A stretch of DNA of 64,000 bases from Bradyrhizobium jicamae (GTDB lineage: Bacteria; Pseudomonadota; Alphaproteobacteria; Rhizobiales; Xanthobacteraceae). Of this stretch, positions 8,557-17,145 are shown piece after piece. Each line of letters starts with the position of its first letter. The first letter of the stretch is position 1. The notes under the pieces are model-generated. The model made no database searches, was not told where the DNA came from, and saw nothing but the letters and a program-made list of their open reading frames with translations. The DNA lies in assembly GCF_018130215.1 (NCBI RefSeq), contig NZ_JAFCKQ010000020.1:1-64000 (forward strand), given 5' to 3'. The position numbers and the translations under genes were made by a program.

Positions 8557-9069
8557 TTACTGCTCGAACGCCGCCTTCAGGCGGTTGAGCTGCGGCACCA
8601 GCGGATTGCCGATCGCGGAACGGTCGGGCGCCGGCGCATGGATCGTGGTGTCGAGCCGGCGCACGCGGGCCTGCAGATCCATCGAGCGGGCGATCAGGTC
8701 CTGCAATTGCTGCGGCAGCTTCGCGATCATGTCGGTCGGGCCGGGATCGGCGGCCGACAGCTTGACCTTGGTCTTCTCGCGATTGGCCTGGGTCAGCGTC
8801 ATCTCGCCTTCCTTGACCGCACGATGCAGCAGCAGCCATGAGGCCAGTTGCATCAGCCGTGTGGTCAGGCGCATGCTTTCGGTGGCATAGGTCAGGCTCA
8901 CTGAACGTTCGAGCGCCTTGGCTTCAGCGCGACCGTCGCCGTCGAGATAGGCAGCGGTCTGCTCGACCAGGTCCATCCCTTCGCGGAACAACACGCCGAA
9001 TGCCGCGGAGTTGGTCAGCCGTTCACTGAACAGCACGAGACCGGATTCGCTTTGCGAACGATCCGCCAT
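8557..9069 (-). CDS. rcdA: RcdA-family regulator of CtrA degradation (DUF1465)
   Basis: A 170-residue helical protein of the DUF1465/RcdA family. The conserved stretch SLTYATESMRLTTRLMQLAS, WLLLHRAVKEGE and the disordered C-terminal tail are all present. In Caulobacter, RcdA is an adaptor that links CpdR-primed ClpXP to cargo such as CtrA during the cell cycle; the same role is inferred here. I choose the ATG at 9069, which has GAGG nine bases upstream, over an in-frame GTG at 9084. It faces coaA tail to tail with a 45-base gap. A near-match to a CtrA box lies about 250 bases upstream. Confidence 0.88.
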   Translation of the reverse strand: MADRSQSESGLVLFSERLTNSAAFGVLFREGMDLVEQTAAYLDGDGRAEAKALERSVSLTYATESMRLTTRLMQLASWLLLHRAVKEGEMTLTQANREKTKVKLSAADPGPTDMIAKLPQQLQDLIARSMDLQARVRRLDTTIHAPAPDRSAIGNPLVPQLNRLKAAFEQ

Positions 9070-9450
9070 GGTTAACGCCCTCACACCAACCTAACGCCCG
9101 CCGGCATCTCACGCACCGGCTTATGATGAACAAATCATTGCGCGAGCGTGGCCAAGAGTCCAGCCGCAACCCGATTTATGGTTTCCAGCTGATAGGACGC
9201 ACAAAAAAGAGCCGCCGTTTCCGGCGGCTTTTGAAGTTGATAACAGGGAGGCGTCAAACAGAGTGGACAGGAGCCACTCGGTGTCCAAACGAGGACAATG
9301 CAGTCATAATCGAGAAAGCTTAACCGACCGTAAACGAGCGATCTTCTTTAAGCTTTGTTTGCCATGTCGGCCATTGACCGAGTTTGGCACAGCGCGAGGT
9401 CGCGAGTCGTCCCGACCTTCAACGGGACGACATGATGTGAGATCGCCGGC
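9070..9450. other. Gap between rcdA and the DUF1192 gene
   Basis: No convincing gene lies here; a 66-codon frame at 9123-9323 runs through a terminator and is rejected. The gap holds a terminator at 9204-9232, an inverted repeat AAAGCTTAA (9315-9323) / TTAAGCTTT (9348-9356), a near-CtrA box (TTAA, seven bases, TAAAC at 9320-9335, one mismatch from TTAA-N7-TTAAC), and a nine-base-pair hairpin at 9406-9431 just past the DUF1192 stop. The rcdA promoter should lie between the terminator and 9069. Confidence 0.5.
9204..9228 (-). terminator. Rho-independent terminator
   Basis: A perfect seven-base-pair stem GCCGCCG (9211-9217) / CGGCGGC (9222-9228) with a four-base loop. Read on the minus strand it is followed by TCTTTTTT, a strong tail, so it would end transcripts coming from the DUF1192 gene. 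On the plus strand a shorter TTTT tail also follows, so it may work both ways. Confidence 0.8.
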
Positions 9451-9642
9451 TTACGACTTGAAGAAGGCGTTCGCGGCGTCCTTCGACGCGCGCTTCTTCG
9501 TCATCGCCTCCTTCAGGCGATCGACCTCGGTGCTGAGCAGCGCGATGCGTTCGGTCAATTCCTCGACCGACAACAGCGAGAGATCCTGTCCGATCTCGTG
9601 GCTGATCTTCTTGCGCGGGCGGTCGTCTTCCTCGATTCCCAT
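9451..9642 (-). CDS. DUF1192 family small protein
   Basis: A 63-residue protein beginning MGIEEDDRPRKK and containing the family core LSLLSVEELTERIALLSTEVDRLK (written here only in part: about residues 20-45), a short coiled coil. It is the expected size for DUF1192, found across Alphaproteobacteria and usually near a quinone oxidoreductase and rcdA/rpmE-type genes. Function is unknown. It is divergent from the quinone oxidoreductase gene, whose start lies 160 bases away. The very long frame that contains it on this strand is an artefact of the opposite GGDEF-EAL gene. Confidence 0.85.
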   Translation of the reverse strand: MGIEEDDRPRKKISHEIGQDLSLLSVEELTERIALLSTEVDRLKEAMTKKRASKDAANAFFKS

Positions 9643-9801
9643 GCGTCCTCCCGGCGGTCGAATGTGGCGGCCCGGCCATTTTGCCACGCAGGCACTGTCG
9701 GCCGCAATCTCGCGACGCGGACCGGATTCAACGGCGTTCCACTCCGGCGGAAAAGGCGATATGCCATCCGCCAAACCCCTTATCCCCACCAAGGACGCAC
9801 C

Positions 9802-10797
9802 ATGCCAGTCCCATCGCAAATGACCGTCGTCGCCATCAGCAAGCCGGGTGGCCCGGAGGTCCTGGTGCCGGAGACCCGCGCGGTCCCCGTGCCAAAAGCA
9901 GGCGAAATCCTGGTCAAGGTCGCGGCCGCCGGCGTCAACCGCCCCGATGTCGCCCAGCGATCCGGCTCCTATCCGCCGCCGCCCGGCGCGAGCGACCTGC
10001 CCGGCCTCGAGATCGCAGGCGAGGTGGTGGCGCTCGGCGAGGGCGCTGTGCACAAGATCGGCGACAAGGTGATGTCGCTGGTCGCCGGCGGCGGCTATGC
10101 GCAATATTGCATCGCGCAGGATGCGCAGGCGATGACCGTGCCGCCGGCGCTCACGATGCAGGAAGCCGGCGCCATTCCGGAAACCCTGATGACGGTGTGG
10201 CACAACGTGTTCGAGCGCGGCGGCCTGAAGGCCGGCGAGACACTCCTGATCCATGGCGGCTCGTCGGGCATCGGCACGATGGCGATCCAGCTTGCGAAAG
10301 CGTTCGGCGCAAAGGTGTTCGTCACCGTCGGCTCGCAGGACAAGGCCAGTGCATGCCTCAAGCTCGGCGCCGATCACGCCGTCAACTACAGGAGCGAGGA
10401 CTTCGTCGATGCGGTGAAGAAACTCACCGGCGGCGCCGGGGTCAACGTCATCCTCGACATGGTCGGCGGCGACTACATCGAGCGGAACTACGAGGCCGCC
10501 GCCGTCGAGGGCCGCATCGTCCAGATCGCGTTCCTGTCGGGAACGCCGAAGGCGTCGGCCAATTTCGCCAAGCTGATGGTCAAGCGGCTGCATCACACCG
10601 GCTCGACCCTGCGCCCCCGTAGTAATGCGGACAAGGCGGCGATGGTCGCGGCGATCGAGGCCAAAGTGATGCCGCTCTTGCGCGAAGGCCGCATCAAGCC
10701 GCTGATGGACAGCACTTTCCCGCTGGAAAAGGCTGCCGACGCACATCGGCGCATGGAGACCAGCGAACATATTGGCAAAATTGTGTTGGTCATCTGA
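9802..10797 (+). CDS. NAD(P)H-quinone oxidoreductase (PIG3-type)
   Basis: A 331-residue medium-chain dehydrogenase/reductase of the zinc-free quinone oxidoreductase type. It has the N-terminal GroES-like fold with AAGVNRPDVAQRSGSYPPPPGAS and a Rossmann domain with the nucleotide-binding LLIHGGSSGIGTMAIQLAK near residues 140-160. The pattern fits the PIG3-like quinone reductases, which reduce quinones with NADPH and limit oxidative damage. AAGGA precedes the ATG at 9802 by seven bases; the frame is open further upstream, but this start gives the family length. It stands alone, with the DUF1192 gene divergent. Confidence 0.9.
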   Translation: MPVPSQMTVVAISKPGGPEVLVPETRAVPVPKAGEILVKVAAAGVNRPDVAQRSGSYPPPPGASDLPGLEIAGEVVALGEGAVHKIGDKVMSLVAGGGYAQYCIAQDAQAMTVPPALTMQEAGAIPETLMTVWHNVFERGGLKAGETLLIHGGSSGIGTMAIQLAKAFGAKVFVTVGSQDKASACLKLGADHAVNYRSEDFVDAVKKLTGGAGVNVILDMVGGDYIERNYEAAAVEGRIVQIAFLSGTPKASANFAKLMVKRLHHTGSTLRPRSNADKAAMVAAIEAKVMPLLREGRIKPLMDSTFPLEKAADAHRRMETSEHIGKIVLVI

Positions 10798-10917
10798 CGA
10801 TCGCTGCACAAGCGAAGGCGGAAACCCTTTGATTCCCTTCGCTTTCGTGTCATTTATCGCGGCCATGCCGGGCTGATTGCCGGGCCCGGAACAAGTATCG
10901 ATCGCGGAGTACTGACA

Positions 10918-13794
10918 TTGCGTCTGATCAGGTGCCTTGCGCTGCTGGCGCTGGGTCTCATGATTTTTGCCGCTGCGCCCGACGCGTATGCGATCGACGC
11001 CGTCAGCGTGCGCAGCGATGCGCCGGCGATCGACCTCACCGCGGTGCTCGACCATCAGCGCAGCGAAGGCGACCGCATCCAGGTCTCCACTGCGCCCGGA
11101 ACCGACGGCATCGTGCGCCGCATCGAGGTCCGCGCCCGCGAGGGTGGCACGAACTGGGTGGTGTTCGCGCTCGCCAACAACACCGATGACCAGCTCGACC
11201 GCCTGATCGTTGCGCCGCACTATCGCATTGTCTCGTCCGGCCTGTTGTGGCCCGACCTCGGCCTCTCGCGCATCGCGACCATCACGCCTTCGGTCGGCGA
11301 CCGGCCCGAACGACAGGAAAGCCCGACCGCCGACGTGTTCCGCATCACGCTCGATCCCGGCGCGGTCGTCACCTATGTCGCGGAGCTGCGCACCGACAAG
11401 CTGCCGCAGCTGTATCTGTGGGAACCCGACGCCTACAAGGACAAGGTGAACTCGTTCACGCTCTACCAGGGCATCGTGATCGGCATCTCCGGCCTGCTCG
11501 CGCTGGTGCTGACGATTCTGTTCGTGGTGAAGGGAAGCATCATGTTCCCGGCCGCCGCGGCGCTGGCCTGGGCGGTGCTGGTCTATATCGGTGTCGACTT
11601 CGGCTTCTGGGGCAAGGTGCTCGACATGTCGAACAACGCCGAGCGCGTCTGGCGCGCGGCGGGCGAGGCGATCCTCGCGGCAACGCTGCTGGTGTTCCTG
11701 TTCGCCTATCTGAACTTGAGCCGCTGGCATGTGCGCTACTCGCACATCACGATCGGCTGGCTCGCCTTCCTCGGCTCGCTGGTGGCGCTGGCGCTGTTCG
11801 ATCCGGCCGTGGCCTCCGGCATCGCGCGCATGTCGCTGGTCATGATCGCCTTCGCCGGCTTCGCGCTGATCGTCTATCTCTCGACCCACGGCTTCGACCG
11901 CGCGGTGCTGCTGATCCCGACCTGGTTCCTGCTGGTGGTCTGGGTCATCGCGGCCGGCATGACGGTGGCGGGCTCGGTCACCAACGACATCGTCGGCCCT
12001 GCCCTGCTCGGCGGCCTCGTGCTGATCGTGATGCTGATCGGGTTCACGGTGATGCAGCACGCCTTCGCCGGCGGCGGTGCCACCACCGGCGTCGTCTCCG
12101 ACGTCGAGCGCCGCGCGCTGGCGCTGACCGGTTCGGGCGATCTGATCTGGGACTGGGACGTCTCGGCCGACAAGGTGTTCACCAGCCCCGAGACCGAAGC
12201 CCTGCTCGGGCTCAAGCGCGGCACGCTCGAAGGCCCTGCCGCGAAGTGGCTCGAGGTGCTGCATCCGCTCGACCAGGACCGCTTCCGCGCCGCGCTCGAC
12301 AGCGTGCTCGACCAGCGCCGCGGCCGCCTGATGCAGGACTTCCGCCTGCGCACGCCTGACGGCCATTTCATGTGGTTCGCGCTGAAGGCGCGCCCCGTGG
12401 TCGGCTCCGACGGCGAAGTCTCGCGCGTGGTCGGCACGCTCACCGACGTCACCGAGACCAAGAACGCCGAAGAGCGGATGCTTCATGATTCCGTGCACGA
12501 CAATCTGACCGGCCTGCCCAACCGCAGGCTGTTCATGGATCGCCTCGGCGCAGTCGCAAACCTCGCCAAGTCCGTTCCGACCCTGCGGCCGGCCTTGATG
12601 GTGATCGACCTCGATCGCTTCAAGCAGGTCAACGACTCCGTCGGGATCGCGGTCGGCGATTCCATCCTGCTCACGTTGGCGCGCCGCCTGACCCGCATCC
12701 TGAAACCCCAGGACACGCTGGCGCGGCTCGCCGGCGACCAGTTCGGCCTGATCCTGCTGTCGGAGCAGGACCCGGCGCGGATCACTAATTTCGCCGAGAC
12801 CATCCGCAAGACCATCCGCGCCCCGATCGCCTTCAACGACCGCGAGATCTTCCTGACCGCCTCGATCGGGCTCGCGTTGTCGGATCCGCAGTCGCCGCTG
12901 ACCGACGAGATCATCAAGGACGCCGAACTTGCGATGTATCATTCCAAGCGGATCGGCGGCGACCGCATCGACGTCTACAAGTCGGCGATGCGGGCGCGGA
13001 AGACCGACCGCCTGACGCTCGAGAGCGACCTGCGCCGCGCCATCGAGCGCCAGGAGATCACGATCCTGTACCAGCCGATCGTGCGGCTCGAGGATCGCGC
13101 CATCGCCGGCTTCGAGGCCCTGGCGCGCTGGGATCATCCCAAGCTCGGCCGGATGTCGCCGTCGGAGTTCATCTCGGTCGCCGAGGAGATCGGCCTGATC
13201 GTCGATCTCGGCATGTTCGTGATGGACCAGACCGCCCGCCAGCTTGCGGTATGGCAGCGCGCGATGCGGGCGCGCGAGCCGATCTTCGCCTCCGTCAACG
13301 TCTCGTCGCGGCAATTGCTGCGCCACGATCTGATCCACGACATCAGGACCGTGCTGTCGCGCTCAACGGTGGCGCGCGGCACGCTCAAGCTGGAATTGAC
13401 GGAATCGCTCGTCATGGAGAACCCGGAGCACGCGGCCCAGATGCTGGCGCGGATCCGCGAGCTCGGCACCGGCCTGTCGCTGGACGATTTCGGCACCGGC
13501 CATTCCTCGCTGTCCTATCTGCAGCGCTTCCCGTTCGACACCATCAAGATCGACCAGTCGTTCGTCCGCACCACCAGCCGCGGCACCCGCCCGGTGATCC
13601 TGAAATCGATCATCGCGCTGGCGCACGACCTCGGCATGGACGTGGTGGCCGAGGGCGCCGAGACGGATTCGGACGCCGTCGAGCTCTACCAGCTCGGCTG
13701 CGAATACGCCCAAGGCTTCGCCTTCGGCGAGCCGATGGACGCCGACGCCGCCACCCGGCTGCTCACCGAAGAGCGGCTCGAAGCGGCGAGTTAG
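10918..13794 (+). CDS. Membrane-anchored PAS-GGDEF-EAL protein, probable c-di-GMP phosphodiesterase
   Basis: A 958-residue sensor enzyme. A signal peptide (residues 1-25, ending AYA) leads to a periplasmic domain (26-180), about seven transmembrane helices (185-390), a PAS domain (about 400-515), a GGDEF domain (about 525-685) and an EAL domain (about 695-945). The layout resembles 7TMR-DISM sensors. The synthase motif is decayed to AGDQF and lacks the RxxD site, so it probably does not make c-di-GMP. The EAL domain keeps FEALARW and DDFGTGHSS and is likely active; AEGVE reads AEGAE. The start is TTG at 10918, with GGAG eight bases upstream. Its stop overlaps the stop of the convergent small gene. 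Confidence 0.9.
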   Translation: MRLIRCLALLALGLMIFAAAPDAYAIDAVSVRSDAPAIDLTAVLDHQRSEGDRIQVSTAPGTDGIVRRIEVRAREGGTNWVVFALANNTDDQLDRLIVAPHYRIVSSGLLWPDLGLSRIATITPSVGDRPERQESPTADVFRITLDPGAVVTYVAELRTDKLPQLYLWEPDAYKDKVNSFTLYQGIVIGISGLLALVLTILFVVKGSIMFPAAAALAWAVLVYIGVDFGFWGKVLDMSNNAERVWRAAGEAILAATLLVFLFAYLNLSRWHVRYSHITIGWLAFLGSLVALALFDPAVASGIARMSLVMIAFAGFALIVYLSTHGFDRAVLLIPTWFLLVVWVIAAGMTVAGSVTNDIVGPALLGGLVLIVMLIGFTVMQHAFAGGGATTGVVSDVERRALALTGSGDLIWDWDVSADKVFTSPETEALLGLKRGTLEGPAAKWLEVLHPLDQDRFRAALDSVLDQRRGRLMQDFRLRTPDGHFMWFALKARPVVGSDGEVSRVVGTLTDVTETKNAEERMLHDSVHDNLTGLPNRRLFMDRLGAVANLAKSVPTLRPALMVIDLDRFKQVNDSVGIAVGDSILLTLARRLTRILKPQDTLARLAGDQFGLILLSEQDPARITNFAETIRKTIRAPIAFNDREIFLTASIGLALSDPQSPLTDEIIKDAELAMYHSKRIGGDRIDVYKSAMRARKTDRLTLESDLRRAIERQEITILYQPIVRLEDRAIAGFEALARWDHPKLGRMSPSEFISVAEEIGLIVDLGMFVMDQTARQLAVWQRAMRAREPIFASVNVSSRQLLRHDLIHDIRTVLSRSTVARGTLKLELTESLVMENPEHAAQMLARIRELGTGLSLDDFGTGHSSLSYLQRFPFDTIKIDQSFVRTTSRGTRPVILKSIIALAHDLGMDVVAEGAETDSDAVELYQLGCEYAQGFAFGEPMDADAATRLLTEERLEAAS

Positions 13795-14078
13795 TCGCCC
13801 CGCGGCCTGGGCATCCTCTTGAACTTCACGCTCGCCCCGTCGGCCTGGCGGGTCGCGATATAGCCGCCGTCGAGACAGGCCTCGCGCTGCGGCATCTTCT
13901 CCTGCGGGCTGCGCAGTGAATCCCACCACGAAGCGCGCTGCGCAGCGCGCGGCAGCGCCGCATCGATGATCTCCTCGATCTGCGCGAAGGTCAGCACGAA
14001 CTCGGAGAGATGCTGCTTCTTCAGGTAGTCCCGCAGCGCGTCGTAGTCGTTCACGTTGTCCTCAAGGCTCAAAATCAC
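13791..14078 (-). CDS. Small conserved protein (DUF7662-like)
   Basis: A 95-residue protein with YDALRDYLKKQHLSEFVLTF, a predicted helical segment EIIDAALPRAAQ and RASWWDS, then a basic C-terminus. The order YxxLRDYL, EFVLTF, EEIIxxxLP, WW matches the small DUF7662 domain, whose function is unknown; some relatives sit inside restriction- or nuclease-like proteins. The assignment is from pattern memory. It converges on the GGDEF-EAL gene, and the two stop codons overlap by three bases. Confidence 0.65.
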   Translation of the reverse strand: MILSLEDNVNDYDALRDYLKKQHLSEFVLTFAQIEEIIDAALPRAAQRASWWDSLRSPQEKMPQREACLDGGYIATRQADGASVKFKRMPRPRGD

Positions 14079-14170
14079 GGCAACCCCCCGTTAACCCATT
14101 CGGCGGCCGCTGTCCTCACTTAAGGCGTCAACAACATTTCCCGATGCATGACAGTGCTTTGGAGCTGGAA

Positions 14171-15664
14171 ATGCCATTTCGACGAGGACGGGACGCACGG
14201 CGACGCTGGCGGCTATCGGCAAAGCTGCTGATCGCCTCGTCGGTCGCAACCGTCCTCGGCTTCTCCGCGATCTGCGCCAGCGTCATGCTCGACATGCGCC
14301 GCGGCGAGGAAGAACTCGCCCGCCAGACCCTGGAGAACCTGGCCTCGGGCGTCGACGCCGACATCAGCCGCAACATCGAGCTCTACGATCTGTCGCTGCG
14401 CGCGGTCGTCAGCAACTTCGTGATGCCGGAGATCGACCATGTCCCCAAGGAGCTGCGCCACCTGATCCTGTTCGATCACGCGGCGACCGCCCAGCATTTC
14501 GGCGCGATCCAGGTGTTCGACGCCGGCGGCAACCTGACCGTCGACGCCGCGAGCCTCGATCCGCAGCCGGAGAACCGCGCCGACGAGGATTATTTCACTG
14601 TTCACCGCGACCATCCCGACGTCGGACTGTTCATCAGCAAGCCGACGCTCTATCGCGGCGCCTATGCCATCGTGCTGAGTCGGCGCATCACCGGCGACGA
14701 CGGCCGCTTCCTCGGCGTCGTGGTCGGCTCGATCCGCTTCAGCTATTTCCACGAGCTGTTCGGACGGCTGAACCTTGCGCCCGGCGACACCATCACCGTG
14801 CTTCGCCGCGACCGCACCATCATCATGCGGACGCCGTTCGATCTCGACGTCATCGGCAAGAACCTCGCCGAACGGACGGACTGGAATCAGGAGAACCTGA
14901 AGGAAGGCAGCGCGTTCGCCGGCAAGGGCCCGGTGGATTCGACGCCGCGGCTCTATGTCAGGCGTGCCGGCAGCAGCCCGCTTTTCGTCGTGGTCGGCAA
15001 GCCGCTCGCGAGCATCTTCAGTCTCTGGCGCACCGAGGCGATCCGGATCGGCGCCATCATGGCGGCACTGATCATTTTCGTGATAGGCACCGCGCTGTTC
15101 CTAGCCCGCGAGATCGGCCGCCGCGCCGATGCCGAGGACAAGCTCGAGGAGATGGCGACCACTGACGCGCTCACCGGCCTGCGCAACCGGCGCAAGTTCG
15201 ACGCCGAGATCGAGATCGAGTGGCGCCGCGCGGCGCGGCAGGGGCAGCCCGTGGCGCTGTTGATGATCGATGCCGATCATTTCAAGGCCTACAACGACAC
15301 CTACGGCCATCAGGCCGGCGACCAGGTGCTGGTCGGGATCGCGATCTGCATCTCGGATTCGGTGCGCCGCGCCGCCGACTGTGCCGCGCGCTTCGGCGGC
15401 GAGGAGTTCGCCGTGCTGCTGCCCGGGGCCAATGCGGTCGAGGCCTTCAACGTCGCGGAAGCGATCCGCCTCAAGGTGCTGCAATGGTGCGAGGGCGAGA
15501 TCCTCACCACCGTAAGCGCCGGCATCGCCAGCATGCGCCCGACCGCCGGCCAATCATGGGCCGACCTCGTCGAGGCGGCCGACAAGGCGCTCTACGCCGC
15601 CAAGGCCAACGGCCGCAACCAGTCGGTGCTCGCAAGCGTGCCGAAAATCGCCCTGGTGGCGTGA
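14171..15664 (+). CDS. Diguanylate cyclase with Cache-type sensor
   Basis: A 497-residue membrane sensor: transmembrane helix near residues 15-35, a double-Cache-like periplasmic domain (about 40-285, with YFTVHRDHPDVGLFISKP), a second helix (about 295-318) and a GGDEF domain (about 330-490). The active site reads GGEEF and an intact inhibitory RAAD lies five residues before it, so this is probably a functional diguanylate cyclase with product inhibition. The ATG at 14171 has GGAG six bases upstream and is preferred over the in-frame ATG at 14144. It is the only enzyme of the four in this window with a GGDEF domain and no EAL domain. Confidence 0.92.
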   Translation: MPFRRGRDARRRWRLSAKLLIASSVATVLGFSAICASVMLDMRRGEEELARQTLENLASGVDADISRNIELYDLSLRAVVSNFVMPEIDHVPKELRHLILFDHAATAQHFGAIQVFDAGGNLTVDAASLDPQPENRADEDYFTVHRDHPDVGLFISKPTLYRGAYAIVLSRRITGDDGRFLGVVVGSIRFSYFHELFGRLNLAPGDTITVLRRDRTIIMRTPFDLDVIGKNLAERTDWNQENLKEGSAFAGKGPVDSTPRLYVRRAGSSPLFVVVGKPLASIFSLWRTEAIRIGAIMAALIIFVIGTALFLAREIGRRADAEDKLEEMATTDALTGLRNRRKFDAEIEIEWRRAARQGQPVALLMIDADHFKAYNDTYGHQAGDQVLVGIAICISDSVRRAADCAARFGGEEFAVLLPGANAVEAFNVAEAIRLKVLQWCEGEILTTVSAGIASMRPTAGQSWADLVEAADKALYAAKANGRNQSVLASVPKIALVA

Positions 15665-15885
15665 GGCTGGGCCCTTACGGAGGCCAGGACGGCACCGAGC
15701 GCGCGGCGCCATGATGCCAGTGCCATTGCGAACCAACCGGTCGCACGACCGCGCACGGTGACAGGCGCCCGGGCGTGCGGCCGGTGCCATCGGCGTTAAC
15801 CATCATGGGTTATGGCGGTAGGCGGCCGGCAGGCGTAGGTTGATACTGGTAGGCGCTTATTCATCAAGGGCAGCGAGGTGTCGCC

Positions 15886-16080
15886 ATGCCTCTGTTGGAA
15901 TTGCCGCACTGGCTGATCATTGCCGGAACCCTTCTCGTCGTGGTTGGGGTCCTCGGGCTGGCCTTTGGGCCAAGGAAGGTCGTCGAGATCGACGAACCCG
16001 AGCTGCTGCCCGGAGACCTCGACGCCTGGAAGGCCGAGCAGAACCGATCACCGGAGGAGCACCATCGAAGCGCGGCCTGA
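15886..16080 (+). CDS. Small single-pass membrane protein
   Basis: A 64-residue protein with one hydrophobic helix (about residues 8-27) followed by an acidic tail rich in Glu, Asp and Pro. GAGG lies eight bases before the ATG. I do not recognise a family. It lies in a 450-base space between the diguanylate cyclase and the convergent galU gene, with no sequence suggesting an RNA or repeat there. It may be a genuine micro-protein, but support rests on the start signal and the membrane helix. Confidence 0.5.
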   Translation: MPLLELPHWLIIAGTLLVVVGVLGLAFGPRKVVEIDEPELLPGDLDAWKAEQNRSPEEHHRSAA

Positions 16081-16113
16081 TCAACGGCGTGGTGCCACGG
16101 CCGCTATCCGAAT

Positions 16114-16989
16114 TCACGTCTCCAGATACTTCTTCATCTCGGCAATCAGCCCTTCGCGCAGCTCGGGACGCTTCAGGCCGTAGGCGATGTTGGCGCGGAG
16201 GAAGCCGGCTTTCGAGCCGCAATCGTGGCGCTCGCCCTCGAACTCGACGCCGTAGAATTTCTGCGTCCTGGCAAGTCCGATCATCGCATCGGTGAGCTGG
16301 ATCTCGCCGCCGGCGCCGCGCTCCTGGGTCTCCAGAATCTTGAAGATCTCGGGCTGCAGGATGTAGCGGCCGGTGATCGAGAGGTTGGACGGCGCGGTGC
16401 CCTTCGGCGGCTTCTCTACCATGCCGTCGACCTCGAACGTCTTGCCGGTGCGTTTTCCGACGCCGCAGATGCCGTATTGATGGGTGAGATGGTCGGGCAC
16501 CGCCTCGACCGCAAGCACGTTCGCCTTGTTACCGAGCTGGCTTGCTGCCTCGATCATCTGCTTCAGGCAGCCCGGGGTGTTCAGCACCAGTTCGTCCGGC
16601 AGCACCACCGCGAACGGCTCGTTGCCGACGATGTCGCGCGCGCACCACACCGCGTGCCCGAGCCCGAGCGGCGCCTGCTGCCGGGTGAAGCTCATCGCGC
16701 CGGCTTCCGGCTGGCTTTGCGCCAGGATGTCCTGCTCGGCCTTCTTGCCGCGTGCGGCGAGCGTGGTGTCGAGCTCGAACATGCGGTCGAAATGGTCCTC
16801 GATCACGGCCTTGTTGCGGCCGGTGACGAACACGAAATGCTCGATGCCGGCTTCCCTGGCTTCGTCGACCACATACTGGATCAGGGGCCTGTCGACGATG
16901 GTCAGCATCTCCTTCGGCATCGCCTTGGTGGCGGGCAGCACGCGGGTGCCGAGACCGGCGACGGGAAAAACGGCTTTGCGGATTTTCAT
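16114..16989 (-). CDS. galU: UTP-glucose-1-phosphate uridylyltransferase
   Basis: A 291-residue nucleotidyltransferase that makes UDP-glucose from UTP and glucose-1-phosphate, feeding exopolysaccharide, cyclic glucan and LPS synthesis. It starts MKIRKAVFPVAGLGTRVLPATKAMPKEM (first part only quoted by landmarks: AGLGTR at about 11-16 and PKEM at 25-28), contains the product-binding EKP (MVEKPPKGTAPSN) and the GGEIQLTDAM block. All are diagnostic for bacterial GalU. The length is standard. It is a single gene with its own promoter region, convergent with the small membrane protein gene. Confidence 0.96.
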   Translation of the reverse strand: MKIRKAVFPVAGLGTRVLPATKAMPKEMLTIVDRPLIQYVVDEAREAGIEHFVFVTGRNKAVIEDHFDRMFELDTTLAARGKKAEQDILAQSQPEAGAMSFTRQQAPLGLGHAVWCARDIVGNEPFAVVLPDELVLNTPGCLKQMIEAASQLGNKANVLAVEAVPDHLTHQYGICGVGKRTGKTFEVDGMVEKPPKGTAPSNLSITGRYILQPEIFKILETQERGAGGEIQLTDAMIGLARTQKFYGVEFEGERHDCGSKAGFLRANIAYGLKRPELREGLIAEMKKYLET

Positions 16990-17145
16990 GGGATGATCGG
17001 AAGCCTTGAAACGGATGGGACGGCACGAATGAAACCGTACCTTGGTAACCGTTTTGCAGCCGAGAACAAAGGCGGATGTGTGATCGCAACGGCGCGCCCG
17101 ATCGGCAACGGCGCGCTTATTTCACAGCCAGTGTTCCGCCCGCTG

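Noticed and set aside
9451..13338. A 1295-codon frame on the minus strand
   Set aside because: It is mostly the antisense of the PAS-GGDEF-EAL gene, with Arg/His/Asp/Gln-rich composition typical of shadows in GC-rich DNA. Only the last 63 codons (DUF1192) are real.
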